The notes beneath the pieces are model-generated. The model searched no databases. It was not told the DNA's origin and saw only the letters and a program-made list of their open reading frames with translations. Position numbers and translations under genes: made by a program. Of a stretch of 63,207 nucleotides of DNA, positions 50,114-57,660 are shown piece by piece. Each line of letters starts with the position of its first letter. Position 1 is the first letter of the stretch. Origin of the DNA: a virus; the IMG/VR virus record IMGVR_UViG_3300013102_000033, positions 1-63,207 of that record; one strand, given 5' to 3'.

Positions 50114-50131
50114 CCTATTAATATTATACGC
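50114..50131 (-). promoter_or_regulatory. Putative phage promoter, 18-bp element copy 2
   Basis: Minus strand GCGTATAATATTAATAGG, identical to the plus-strand copy at 544-561. TTATGG lies 17 bp upstream of the TATAAT, as in copy 1. Drives the scaffold and downstream capsid genes separately from the packaging genes. Confidence 0.6.
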
Positions 50132-50157
50132 TGATCAACCGTCAGCCATAATTCGAT

Positions 50158-50547
50158 TTAAACTTTTAGTTTTTTATATCTGCCTTGAATTGAAAACATT
50201 TTATATTCACCTGATCTGATTTTAGCGCAAACGTCATCATCAGGTATGTAGAATCCTACCCACCATCCCTCTGGTACAATACCTTCAGGGATGCCAATGG
50301 CTAGTTGCTTATCCTTGGTGAACATAATGCTCTCAATTAGATAACCTACAACGCCACCTTCATGCATTTCACCTGAGGCTCTATGCTTGAGAACAAAGTT
50401 ATACGCGGCCTTTTCAAGCACCTTTGGCGGTATCATATCGTCTGACCAGTCAATAGGGACAGTATCATCCCTATTGATAGATATGTTTGCCCATCCAAAT
50501 ACGAGATGGTTGTTATCATCTACAGAGTGAATTGTTAGCTCTTCCAT
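50158..50547 (-). CDS. XkdF-like prohead serine protease
   Basis: 129 residues from the ATG at 50547. LVFGWANISINRDDTVPIDW, EKAAYNFVLKHRASGEMHEG, GYLIESIMFTKDKQLAIGI, GWWVGFYI and GEYKMFSIQGR reproduce the XkdF/S78-like prohead protease pattern, with the catalytic histidine in MHEGG and serine in LIES. Matures the prohead. Separated from the scaffold gene by the 18-bp promoter element. Confidence 0.88.
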   Translation of the reverse strand: MEELTIHSVDDNNHLVFGWANISINRDDTVPIDWSDDMIPPKVLEKAAYNFVLKHRASGEMHEGGVVGYLIESIMFTKDKQLAIGIPEGIVPEGWWVGFYIPDDDVCAKIRSGEYKMFSIQGRYKKLKV

Positions 50548-50552
50548 TACGA

Positions 50553-51938
50553 TCACTCCCTCATATCATTTTGCTCAAGGTCATTTTCAGCGGTGTCATC
50601 ATCATTTTCTTCTGGCTCAGGTTTTTCTCCCTCAGTCTTTTTATCTGTTTGAGTAGCATATACTTTATCAAAAGTCTCTTTATCAATTTCAGGCAAGCTA
50701 GAAATCTTGCGCAAGTAATTCTGTAAGTCCATATCCTTGCTAATATCAAGTCCCATAGCACGAAGCAACAGTGATACTTCTTTGATAGCCGGCGTCATCA
50801 TTTGGCCTGGCTCAATTCTTGGGTACTCGGTAATGCCGTCAAAGTTATTCATTTTAATCAGCTTAGGGACGGCATAATTATTAAGAATATCAGAGATATT
50901 CCAAATCTGAGCACTCAATGCACTAGCCAGCAATGATTGTTTGGCTTCAGCTAACGCGAATGAGCCAGTCTTTTCGCCGCCGATCAAAATCAAGTCTGAT
51001 AGCATTGTAATTGCTATTCTGTTATCATACCGATTGATAATAGCGTTTGTGTCAAACTGACGAGAAGACCCGCTTGACAACAACGCAAGCTCCCATCCAT
51101 AAGGAAGCAAAACACCTTCTTCACCATCTCTACGGATGCTACTTACAAGCCCCTCAGCATTAGCTTTCAAAGCGACCATGCGCTCATCTCTCTCATCCCA
51201 AAGGTCCATACCCTGTGGAGCAGTTAATACAGGTAAACCAGCGAGGTCGCGCTCAATACCAATACCTTCAATTTCCTCAATACGTTTCTTAAAGTACCAA
51301 GGTCTGTACGCATTTCTGAGCAGTGATTTACCCTCTGGGTTATCTCTACTAACGCGTGTACGGAACAATAAGCCTTTGCTAAGTGGTATTTCTATAGGCT
51401 TGTAGTTAGGCATTGCAAGCTGTACAAAGCTTTTAATGTCCCCATCGTCATCAAATTTCCATTCATGTAACGATGCCTGTGAACGAATAGGCATACGTCT
51501 CCAACCTATTCTACCATCAGAATACTTACTGCGGTATTTACCGTTGGATTCAAATTTACCGCGTCTAATCTTAAATATGACTTCATGAAAGCTAAAACCA
51601 TATTGAAGCATAGAAAGTATCTCACTAATATTGTCCGCCCATGAAGTATCCATGTCATCCATACACTCTTTGGTGAATTTAGCAGCTGCAACATCTACAG
51701 GTTTGTCACTACCTGCTTGCACAACCCAGTCTGTGTTTCTGATTAACATTTCAGCAAGGTACAGTACAGAGCCTATAACAGGGTCGTTATCACCCATTTC
51801 TTGATAAATATCTGCTGCTCTTGGCCACCGCAGATTAGGCATAAATTCTTCATATACATAACCGCCTTGGCGTCTTAGACCAGATACACCAAGCTGTTTG
51901 AAGTTAGCTGCTTTAATTACGTCTTCAAGATCTGACAT
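50553..51938 (-). CDS. Portal protein
   Basis: 461 residues. DVIKAANFKQLGVSGLRRQG, MLQYGFSFHEVIFKI, SLHEWKFDDDGDIKSFVQLA, RPWYFKKRIEEIEGIGIERD LAG and ALAEAKQSLLASALSAQIWN are the conserved blocks of a DUF935-type portal. Acidic C-terminal tail. Forms the packaging vertex next to the terminase gene product. GGGGTGA before the ATG. Confidence 0.9.
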   Translation of the reverse strand: MSDLEDVIKAANFKQLGVSGLRRQGGYVYEEFMPNLRWPRAADIYQEMGDNDPVIGSVLYLAEMLIRNTDWVVQAGSDKPVDVAAAKFTKECMDDMDTSWADNISEILSMLQYGFSFHEVIFKIRRGKFESNGKYRSKYSDGRIGWRRMPIRSQASLHEWKFDDDGDIKSFVQLAMPNYKPIEIPLSKGLLFRTRVSRDNPEGKSLLRNAYRPWYFKKRIEEIEGIGIERDLAGLPVLTAPQGMDLWDERDERMVALKANAEGLVSSIRRDGEEGVLLPYGWELALLSSGSSRQFDTNAIINRYDNRIAITMLSDLILIGGEKTGSFALAEAKQSLLASALSAQIWNISDILNNYAVPKLIKMNNFDGITEYPRIEPGQMMTPAIKEVSLLLRAMGLDISKDMDLQNYLRKISSLPEIDKETFDKVYATQTDKKTEGEKPEPEENDDDTAENDLEQNDMRE

Positions 51939-51960
51939 TTAGCTTCACCCCTATCTTATA

Positions 51961-53325
51961 TTACGTTCCATATCTCCAATAAGAACCGCTGGACTTTCTT
52001 GAACCTGTAGGTGCCGACATTACAACATTAGATCTGAAATGGTTAAACGATCCAGACAGACCGTCAATTGTATCATCTTTAACGCCATATGGGAATACGT
52101 CAGCTTCATCAAAGAAGGCCAGCATGTTTCTACAATCTTGTGCAATGAACACTCTTCCTTGTTTTGCAGCTGCCGCAGCTGGTCTGACTCGTTCAACTTT
52201 GGAGCCGGTTGACCGAACACCCTCAAAGTCATAGCCGTGTAGCACATTTCTGGCATAGTGATCAATAGTAATATCACCGGATGAACCAGGCTCTTGCTCC
52301 ATTCTAATGGCACAAAGTATACCATCAAGCTCTGCTGTTGCCTTTATTACCTTCTCAGTATCGGCAGGGTCGTTCTGAACGCGGACAATATCTGCTATCC
52401 AGTATATGCCCTGTTGATGATACATCTTAAATCCAACCGTGTAATCGGGATTTCGTTTGTCTTTGCTCTTGCGTTTATTCGGGTCTGTAGACGCCATATC
52501 CCAGAATCTAACGCATGAAGCAGCTGATGGGAAACTTGTTCTAGGCGTCGTAAGAAACCAGTTTCTGCTGAGAATATCACCTGCTTCTTTGATTTCCCAG
52601 TTACCATTCAGCAATTGCTCTCTTGTTACAGGATCTAGTTCTTGTAGCGTCTCAGCGTATTCTTCGGCATCCAGATAAGGGTTATCCTTCAAACCGGCAC
52701 CTACAAAGACTCGGCCGCGTTCGCCACCTTCTACAAAGAACCGCTGGTAGTAATATTCTCCGTATTGTCCACCAGGGTTGGCGGTCGCTCTGAAACGCAG
52801 CGGCACATTCAAGCTCTTTGGTTTACGCAAACGAGAGAACAAATATCTGTAGTTACTCGGTGAAATATGCGTAACTTCATCCATTCCTATATACTGGAAC
52901 TCAGCACCTTGATAACGGTAGCAGTCATTATCTGACTCAAGGTATCCGAATGACAGTGTAGCACCAGATGGGAATGTAAATGTTGCACGTTTTTCTGACC
53001 AATGTACTTCACCTTTTTCTACAAACGGCATAAGCCATTCCTTAGCCATGGACATCAAAGCCCCTGGCAAGTTCAAGTCAGAGAATGTTTTACGGAAAAG
53101 TATGGCTGAATATCCAGGTACATCCACAAACTGCAAAGCGGCTGCTAGCTGGTAGACGGACTTTCCGCCACCAGCTGCACCGCCGTATAGTATCTCTTTC
53201 ACCGTATTCATAAGCAGACATGCAGTCTGTTTAGGGGTAGGCGTGATAGGAATGTACTTGGTCAGCCTAGGTCTTAGTGATTGTTGTAGAGCGACTAAGT
53301 CAACTCCAGTCAAATCAACGCCCAT
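51961..53325 (-). CDS. terL: Terminase large subunit
   Basis: 454 residues from the ATG at 53325 after GGAGGCG. ATPase: Walker A YGGAAGGGKS, Walker B YIGMDEVTHI, coupling motif RATANPGG. Nuclease: FWDMAST (first acidic residue), DITIDHYA and PYGVKDDTIDGLSGSF. Motor that pumps DNA into the prohead and cuts it. The order HNH - (SGNH) - TerL - portal is consistent with a cos-type packaging module. Confidence 0.95.
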   Translation of the reverse strand: MGVDLTGVDLVALQQSLRPRLTKYIPITPTPKQTACLLMNTVKEILYGGAAGGGKSVYQLAAALQFVDVPGYSAILFRKTFSDLNLPGALMSMAKEWLMPFVEKGEVHWSEKRATFTFPSGATLSFGYLESDNDCYRYQGAEFQYIGMDEVTHISPSNYRYLFSRLRKPKSLNVPLRFRATANPGGQYGEYYYQRFFVEGGERGRVFVGAGLKDNPYLDAEEYAETLQELDPVTREQLLNGNWEIKEAGDILSRNWFLTTPRTSFPSAASCVRFWDMASTDPNKRKSKDKRNPDYTVGFKMYHQQGIYWIADIVRVQNDPADTEKVIKATAELDGILCAIRMEQEPGSSGDITIDHYARNVLHGYDFEGVRSTGSKVERVRPAAAAAKQGRVFIAQDCRNMLAFFDEADVFPYGVKDDTIDGLSGSFNHFRSNVVMSAPTGSRKSSGSYWRYGT

Positions 53326-53340
53326 AGCTAACGCCTCCAA

Positions 53341-54456
53341 TTATAAGTATGGTGCTATAATACTAGCAATATACCTGTGTCCTTTATCACCAGGGTGAGC
53401 TGTATTAGTGCCAGAACCACCAGTGAAGTCTTCAGTAGCAGTACCAAACAATCCGCGAGTCTGCATAGATGCATAGTCTTTATTCCACGCAGCATACATA
53501 TCTACAAGTGCCGTATTGTACTTCTTGCACAAGTCATAGTTAACTTGTACATACTCTGGCCAAGCAGATGTCCAAGCAGAACCACCTCTCATGTAAGGAA
53601 CTAGCATTACACTTGATCCAAGGCTTATTGCATGCTGCACCAAGCTGTCCATAGCTGTTCTATAGTTAGGTACTCCACCGCCGGTACCGCCGTCATTTAC
53701 ACCAAGTGCAATGATAGTGAGGTGAGGAGGTACTGCAGCCCATGCAAGTTTGGTGTTAGCATTATTCCAATCTGTAGATAAGTAACCAGCCACACCGTTT
53801 TTATGCACAATGATACCAGAAGCCGTGATCTCAGCTACAATGCCTTCGAGCATGATTTGAGCAGAGGTTGCTGGCGTTATTGTTAACACATGAGCAGCGT
53901 TTGTCAGCCCTGTGAACGATTGTACGTTGTTAAAGCTAGCTGCAGCAGCGTTACAGTTCAACGTACCTACAGACACACCGTCAATCTTCACGTCAGCACT
54001 ACCGCCAACGGTACCCTTGACATACACAATAGTGAACTTATCGCCAGTGAAGTTAAATGTAGCTGCGGTTGTAGCACCGTTAGATGATACATATCCACCA
54101 CCAAAACCAGATTTGGTGCCAGTCGCTTGTATCCACCCAGTGCCGTAACTAACCCTAGGATGGGCACCAGCCGGAAGAAGTCCCTCAAGTGAGCTAATCC
54201 AACCCACGCCTGCATTACCGTACTTAGCCTGTAGAGTAGTGCGCAATACACTTGCCCAAGCAGTTTCAGGTTCATTCGATGTAAACTGACCGCGCATGAT
54301 AGAGTCACCGAGACAGTGAATCTTCACAGGGGTAGATAAAGACTTTTCACCTAGTGCAATCCTGTAGTCAATAAGTCCTGGGCCGATGTTGTAACCGAAG
54401 CTGGTAGCCAGTCTGTCAGCGTGCTTTTTCGCAGCGCCGAATGCTTGCATATCCAT
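53341..54456 (-). CDS. SGNH/GDSL hydrolase
   Basis: 371 residues. SGNH blocks: I HCLGDSIMRG (serine nucleophile), II-like SSLEGLLPAG region, III IIALGVNDGG, V NTAHPGDKGH (catalytic D/H). A beta-sandwich insert (110-220) resembles a carbohydrate-binding module. SGNH enzymes remove acyl groups from polysaccharide; as a virion part it could help penetrate capsule or cell wall. Its place between terminase and structural genes is unusual. Confidence 0.85.
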   Translation of the reverse strand: MDMQAFGAAKKHADRLATSFGYNIGPGLIDYRIALGEKSLSTPVKIHCLGDSIMRGQFTSNEPETAWASVLRTTLQAKYGNAGVGWISSLEGLLPAGAHPRVSYGTGWIQATGTKSGFGGGYVSSNGATTAATFNFTGDKFTIVYVKGTVGGSADVKIDGVSVGTLNCNAAAASFNNVQSFTGLTNAAHVLTITPATSAQIMLEGIVAEITASGIIVHKNGVAGYLSTDWNNANTKLAWAAVPPHLTIIALGVNDGGTGGGVPNYRTAMDSLVQHAISLGSSVMLVPYMRGGSAWTSAWPEYVQVNYDLCKKYNTALVDMYAAWNKDYASMQTRGLFGTATEDFTGGSGTNTAHPGDKGHRYIASIIAPYL

Positions 54457-54878
54457 TAATACACCAACTTTCCTTTTACAGTTAAGTTACCACCATTGAT
54501 AGACACAAGGTCAGCAATGAAGCTCACCAAACCAGTTACATCGAACGACCAGATTTCACCTCTAGTACCGGATGTTCCGATCTCAAGGTCAGCAATACGA
54601 ACACCCATGAGATTCAGCGCCGTGCCACTCTCTGACACAGCCTTGAAGTTGACCAGCGAGTACGTAGCCGTTCCATACATCTCAAGGATCAGCGTCTTTG
54701 CGGTACCTACAGGGATTGTTCCAGCCGCTACGGCGGTAACCGCATTCAGTGCTGTAACTGCTAACGGAGGAGTTGTTCCACCGCCGCCACTTCCACCAGA
54801 TACTACAAGTGTTCCATCAGTTGTAACTTGCACCGGTACTCTCACACCAGCAGAAGTATACCCACTAATTACTGTCAT
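54456..54878 (-). CDS. Probable virion structural protein
   Basis: 140 residues, beta-rich with a glycine/threonine linker (VVSGGSGGGGTTPPL). The C-terminal domain (AVTAVAAGTIPVGTAKTLIL, IWSFDVTGLVSFIADLVSIN GG) has a jelly-roll or Ig-like character. Its stop overlaps the SGNH start (TAATG), so the two may form one surface unit. Possibly an attachment or decoration protein. Confidence 0.6.
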   Translation of the reverse strand: MTVISGYTSAGVRVPVQVTTDGTLVVSGGSGGGGTTPPLAVTALNAVTAVAAGTIPVGTAKTLILEMYGTATYSLVNFKAVSESGTALNLMGVRIADLEIGTSGTRGEIWSFDVTGLVSFIADLVSINGGNLTVKGKLVY

Positions 54879-55353
54879 TGCAAATCACTCCTTTTTGCCA
54901 TTTTTTAATCTTGCTGTACCGCTCCTCAGTGAAGCTCTTTCGCTTCGGATACCATTCTTCAAGGTCGTTATCAGCCTTCGAGCAATTGCAACTTGTGCAT
55001 GCTGGGATGATGTTCTTCCTTGTAGTTGGGCCACCCTTCGAAACCGGGATTACATGCTCCTTAGTCAAGACGGTCTGTCGGCTTCTCTTTACACCACAAT
55101 ACCCGCAGGCACCGCGGAAATACAGCATCGCTTCTTTCCAGTCTTTCAAAGTGAGTAATTCCAGTTCACCTGTGCGAAACTTCGCATTGCTAACATACTT
55201 GCTATGTTTCTTCTTACTGATCTTACGCGCGATGCCGTAGCACTCTTTACAGTCGTTGCGATACCGCGTGTCACCGTTTATCTCTTTGCCATTCTTCGGG
55301 AAGTCTACAATGGGTTTATCGATTCCACAGACACTGCAAGCTTTAGTCTCCAT
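54865..55353 (-). CDS. HNH endonuclease with N-terminal zinc module
   Basis: 162 residues. Residues 6-38 are the shared CxxC...CxxC module (CSVCG ... CKECYG). The nuclease core is CGYCG ... LTKEHVIPVSKGG ... NIIPACTSCNCSKAD with the HNH residues in place. HNH proteins beside terminases are needed for cos cleavage in several phages, which suggests this genome has cohesive ends. Starts inside the 3' end of the small-terminase-like gene. Confidence 0.88.
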   Translation of the reverse strand: METKACSVCGIDKPIVDFPKNGKEINGDTRYRNDCKECYGIARKISKKKHSKYVSNAKFRTGELELLTLKDWKEAMLYFRGACGYCGVKRSRQTVLTKEHVIPVSKGGPTTRKNIIPACTSCNCSKADNDLEEWYPKRKSFTEERYSKIKKWQKGVICNDSN

Positions 55354-56071
55354 CCTTCACGACCACCTCTGTAGTTTCAGTCGTAGTCTTCGTCTGCCGA
55401 ATGCCAAAGTTGCTAAGCACCCCGGCGGCGCCGAGAATACCAATAACCTCCGCCAAGTTCTCTGTAGGCAACGTGGCGCTCTTCAAGTCTGGGTTGTCGT
55501 CGTTGATGATCGCGGTTGTTGCGATCGGCTGATCCAGCCTTGCTTTGCGCTCAAGGTCCGTCGCAACCTTCATGAGACCCTGAATCTCCTTCGCCGACAA
55601 GTTCTCCGGCACAATCAAATCTACAGCTCTTGCCAACTTCTTGTTCAAGGTGGCTGCCATAGTTGTGTGTTGCTCGTTCATGCTGATTATCGCTTCTTCA
55701 CGTGCCTTGCGTGTCAGCTCATCACAATGGGTAGCCCAAGCCTGTATTCTCACAGGGAAGCTCCAACGCTGCGCGATCTTACTTACTACATTCACAGTGC
55801 AGTCGAGCTGTTCAGCTACAAGCCTGTATGATGGACGAACGCTTGGGTACGCATCTCTGTACGCTAACCAAACCTGCCAGTCTCTATCCGTCTCCTCCGG
55901 TTGCCGTTCCCATAGTTCAAGCTCGGCTTCCTTCGCTACATCAATCCAGGAACTGTTTTGTTGACGCATATATGATATTCTACTGCCTTCGGCCCTTACA
56001 CAGGCATCACATCTATTTGGATCACTCTTGTGAGGCTCAGTTTCAAGCCCACAGCCTTTACAAACGATCAT
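55343..56071 (-). CDS. Terminase small subunit-like protein with zinc ribbon
   Basis: 242 residues from the ATG at 56071 after GGAGGTG. N-terminal zinc ribbon CKGCG ... CDAC, then a helix-turn-helix (RPSYRLVAEQLDCTVNVVSK) and helical oligomerisation region, as in DNA-recognition subunits. First gene of the packaging/late operon. The start overlaps the 18-bp promoter element by only a few bases. Recognises the packaging site (inference from position and HTH). Confidence 0.75.
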   Translation of the reverse strand: MIVCKGCGLETEPHKSDPNRCDACVRAEGSRISYMRQQNSSWIDVAKEAELELWERQPEETDRDWQVWLAYRDAYPSVRPSYRLVAEQLDCTVNVVSKIAQRWSFPVRIQAWATHCDELTRKAREEAIISMNEQHTTMAATLNKKLARAVDLIVPENLSAKEIQGLMKVATDLERKARLDQPIATTAIINDDNPDLKSATLPTENLAEVIGILGAAGVLSNFGIRQTKTTTETTEVVVKDGD

Positions 56072-56082
56072 TTTGATCACCT

Positions 56083-56100
56083 CCTAGTAATATTATACGC
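56083..56100 (-). promoter_or_regulatory. Putative phage promoter, 18-bp element copy 3
   Basis: Minus strand GCGTATAATATTACTAGG, one base different from the other two copies, running into the AGGAGG of the small-terminase gene. Just upstream is the palindrome TGTAGCTACA (56104-56113). Starts the late packaging operon. Confidence 0.6.
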
Positions 56101-56155
56101 GCTTGTAGCTACAATCAGAGCTGTTTAGATAAAATTTGGACATTTTGGTGTTTTC

Positions 56156-56267
56156 ACGGACGCGTACAACCCCTTTATACGGGTCCGTAATAATATACCC
56201 CTTATAAATACCCTACCTAGCTATCACGGACGCGTGTTAAAGACTACACACTTGTTACAAGTTAATT
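56156..56267 (+). promoter_or_regulatory. 111-bp multi-palindrome element, copy 3 (inverted)
   Basis: Plus strand carries ACGGACGCGT twice (56156 and 56226) with an inverted ACGGGTCCGT between, CCTAGCTATCACGG, and ACTTGTTACAAGT. Copies 1 and 2 read leftward toward their operons; this one reads rightward toward the 56516 gene and the right arm, so in each case the element points at the operon it precedes. Confidence 0.7.
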
Positions 56268-56298
56268 TTACCCTATATTTAACCCTCGTTTTGTTAAT

Positions 56299-56321
56299 AA
56301 AGGCCCTAAATAGGGGCCCTT
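56299..56321. terminator. Hairpin in the divergent gap
   Basis: AAGGCCCTA / TAGGGGCCCTT can pair with small bulges. T-runs on either side are weak. It separates the left and right promoters in the 56.1-56.5 kb divergent region, which holds no gene I can see. Confidence 0.35.
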
Positions 56322-56466
56322 CGACTAGTTATTTAGCTGTGTGTAGTTGCGTCGGCCGGCATACCCAGCGGCGCGGCTTGGCTTCAGCCCAGTGTTTATT
56401 TTGCCAGAATTTTTGCGGTGTATGACGGCTTGTAGGCTTAGCCGGTTTTGGCAGAAATCTGGACTA

Positions 56467-56496
56467 TTTACATTGGAAGTCCACTAATGTTATAAT
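56467..56496 (+). promoter_or_regulatory. Sigma-A-like promoter for the rightward arm
   Basis: TTTACA, 18-base spacer, TATAAT, the same as the minus-strand promoter at 20935. Overlaps an inverted repeat CCACT / AGTGG and is followed by GGAGGTG and the 56516 ATG. Confidence 0.65.
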
Positions 56497-56515
56497 ATAA
56501 GTGGAGGTGTTAATA

Positions 56516-57004
56516 ATGTTCAAAAGTATTGTAGATGTACCTGGCTATAGCGTTAACGAAAGTGGTGTTGTTATCAATGATAAGACTCATAAAGTACAAA
56601 AGCAATATACACAAAACGGCTATGTCAAAACAAGGATAGGTACGAAGCATTATAACGTGCATAGACTAGTAGCTGTTGCGTTTATAGGTGCAGCGCCGCA
56701 GGGCCGCGACAAGGTTAATCACAAGGACGGTAATAAGCTTAATAACTATTACACTAATTTAGAGTGGGTCTCACACAGTGAGAATATCCGGCATGCGTTT
56801 TCTACAGGTTTGTGCGTACCAGACAGCAAATCGTCAAAGCCTAAACCCGTCAGAAGATTGGACCCTACGGGTAAATTACCAGTAGTTGAGTATCCGTCTA
56901 TAACCAGCGCCGCTATGGCTAATAATGCCAGCGTATCCTGTATACTGAGATGCACTAGAGGAGAGCTCAAAACGTCAGGTGGTTTTATATGGACTTTGGT
57001 CTAG
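56516..57004 (+). CDS. HNH homing-endonuclease-like protein (NUMOD4-HNH-NUMOD1)
   Basis: 162 residues from the ATG at 56516 after GGAGGTG. N-terminal NUMOD4 pattern (VDVPGYSVNESGVVINDKTH), HNH core VHRLVAVAFIG ... VNHKDGNKLNNYYTNLEWVS (H, N, H present), then a NUMOD1-like helix-turn-helix (PSITSAAMANNASVSCILRC). Likely a free-standing homing nuclease that spreads itself between phage genomes. Confidence 0.88.
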   Translation: MFKSIVDVPGYSVNESGVVINDKTHKVQKQYTQNGYVKTRIGTKHYNVHRLVAVAFIGAAPQGRDKVNHKDGNKLNNYYTNLEWVSHSENIRHAFSTGLCVPDSKSSKPKPVRRLDPTGKLPVVEYPSITSAAMANNASVSCILRCTRGELKTSGGFIWTLV

Positions 57005-57033
57005 CCGGTTCCAGCGTCATGACGCTAGGCGCG

Positions 57034-57066
57034 GCCGAAAATGACTGAAAATTTTCGGCAATTTTT
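57034..57066 (+). terminator. Terminator after the homing-endonuclease gene
   Basis: GCCGAAAAT / ATTTTCGGC stem (9 bp) with an 8-base loop, followed by AATTTTTGG. A 14-bp perfect palindrome AGCGTCATGACGCT lies just upstream (57013-57026). Confidence 0.7.
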
Positions 57067-57320
57067 GGACTTTTTTCGTAACGTTTTCGTAAATTTTCAT
57101 TGCGCATTTTCGTCAACTTGTATATAGTTGTCGCAAATTCGTCGCAAATTCTTTTCTAAAATGTTCGCAATTTAGACACATACAGAAGTTGAATAATAAT
57201 ATATAATAAATATATAAAGTAAATAAATAAATTAATTAATAAATAAATACAAATTATTTATTAAATCTAAATTAATTTATTTAATTCAAAATCTAATTAA
57301 ATTTAAGTAAAAGGAGGCTT
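57067..57320. other. AT-rich region with short repeats, candidate origin
   Basis: TCGTAA and (G)TCGCAAATTC units repeat between 57076 and 57175 (TCGCAAATTC twice in a row), then about 130 bases of nearly pure A/T. This arrangement of short repeats beside an unwinding-prone block is what a phage replication origin often looks like. No gene seen. Function is inference. Confidence 0.4.
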
Positions 57321-57328
57321 GTTTAAGC

Positions 57329-57481
57329 ATGTATGTATGCCAACTAAATAAAAAACAACAAGAGCTTATTAAATCTGCACTCTTAAAAGCAGACATAAAA
57401 GGCGAAGATCTAGAAAATGCAATGGACTCAAAAGTTTCAGATTTAAGTGAAGTTATTAATTTAAAAAATATTTTAAAATAA
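57329..57481 (+). CDS. Small protein
   Basis: 50 residues (MYVCQLNKKQQELIKSALLK...), helical, preceded by AAGGAGG at 12 bases. AT-rich like its surroundings. No family recognised. Confidence 0.6.
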   Translation: MYVCQLNKKQQELIKSALLKADIKGEDLENAMDSKVSDLSEVINLKNILK

Positions 57482-57494
57482 TTTAAAAAAGCTA

Positions 57495-57523
57495 TTTACT
57501 TTTTCTAAGTTCTATGTTATAAT
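57495..57523 (+). promoter_or_regulatory. Sigma-A-like promoter
   Basis: TTTACT, 17-base spacer, TATAAT. A palindrome AAGTTATT-AATA-AATAACTT follows at 57547-57566 and could be an operator or leader hairpin. Confidence 0.6.
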
Positions 57524-57660
57524 AAATATATAAGTTAATAAGTAATAAGTTATTAATAAATAACTTAAATATAACTTACTTATAACTTTATTTAAAATCT
57601 GCTCTTTGACAATTTAATAATAGTAAACTGCTACAGTAAGCTAAAACTCTAGCAGTAAAA

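Noticed and set aside
49353-50219. 288-codon plus-strand open frame
   Set aside because: It lies antisense to the scaffold gene, has no ribosome-binding site, and its cysteine/serine/phenylalanine-rich product is typical of the complement of an alanine-rich coiled-coil gene.
54496-55158. 220-codon plus-strand open frame
   Set aside because: Antisense to the 54456 and 54865 genes, which have good starts and a recognisable HNH domain; no ribosome-binding site.
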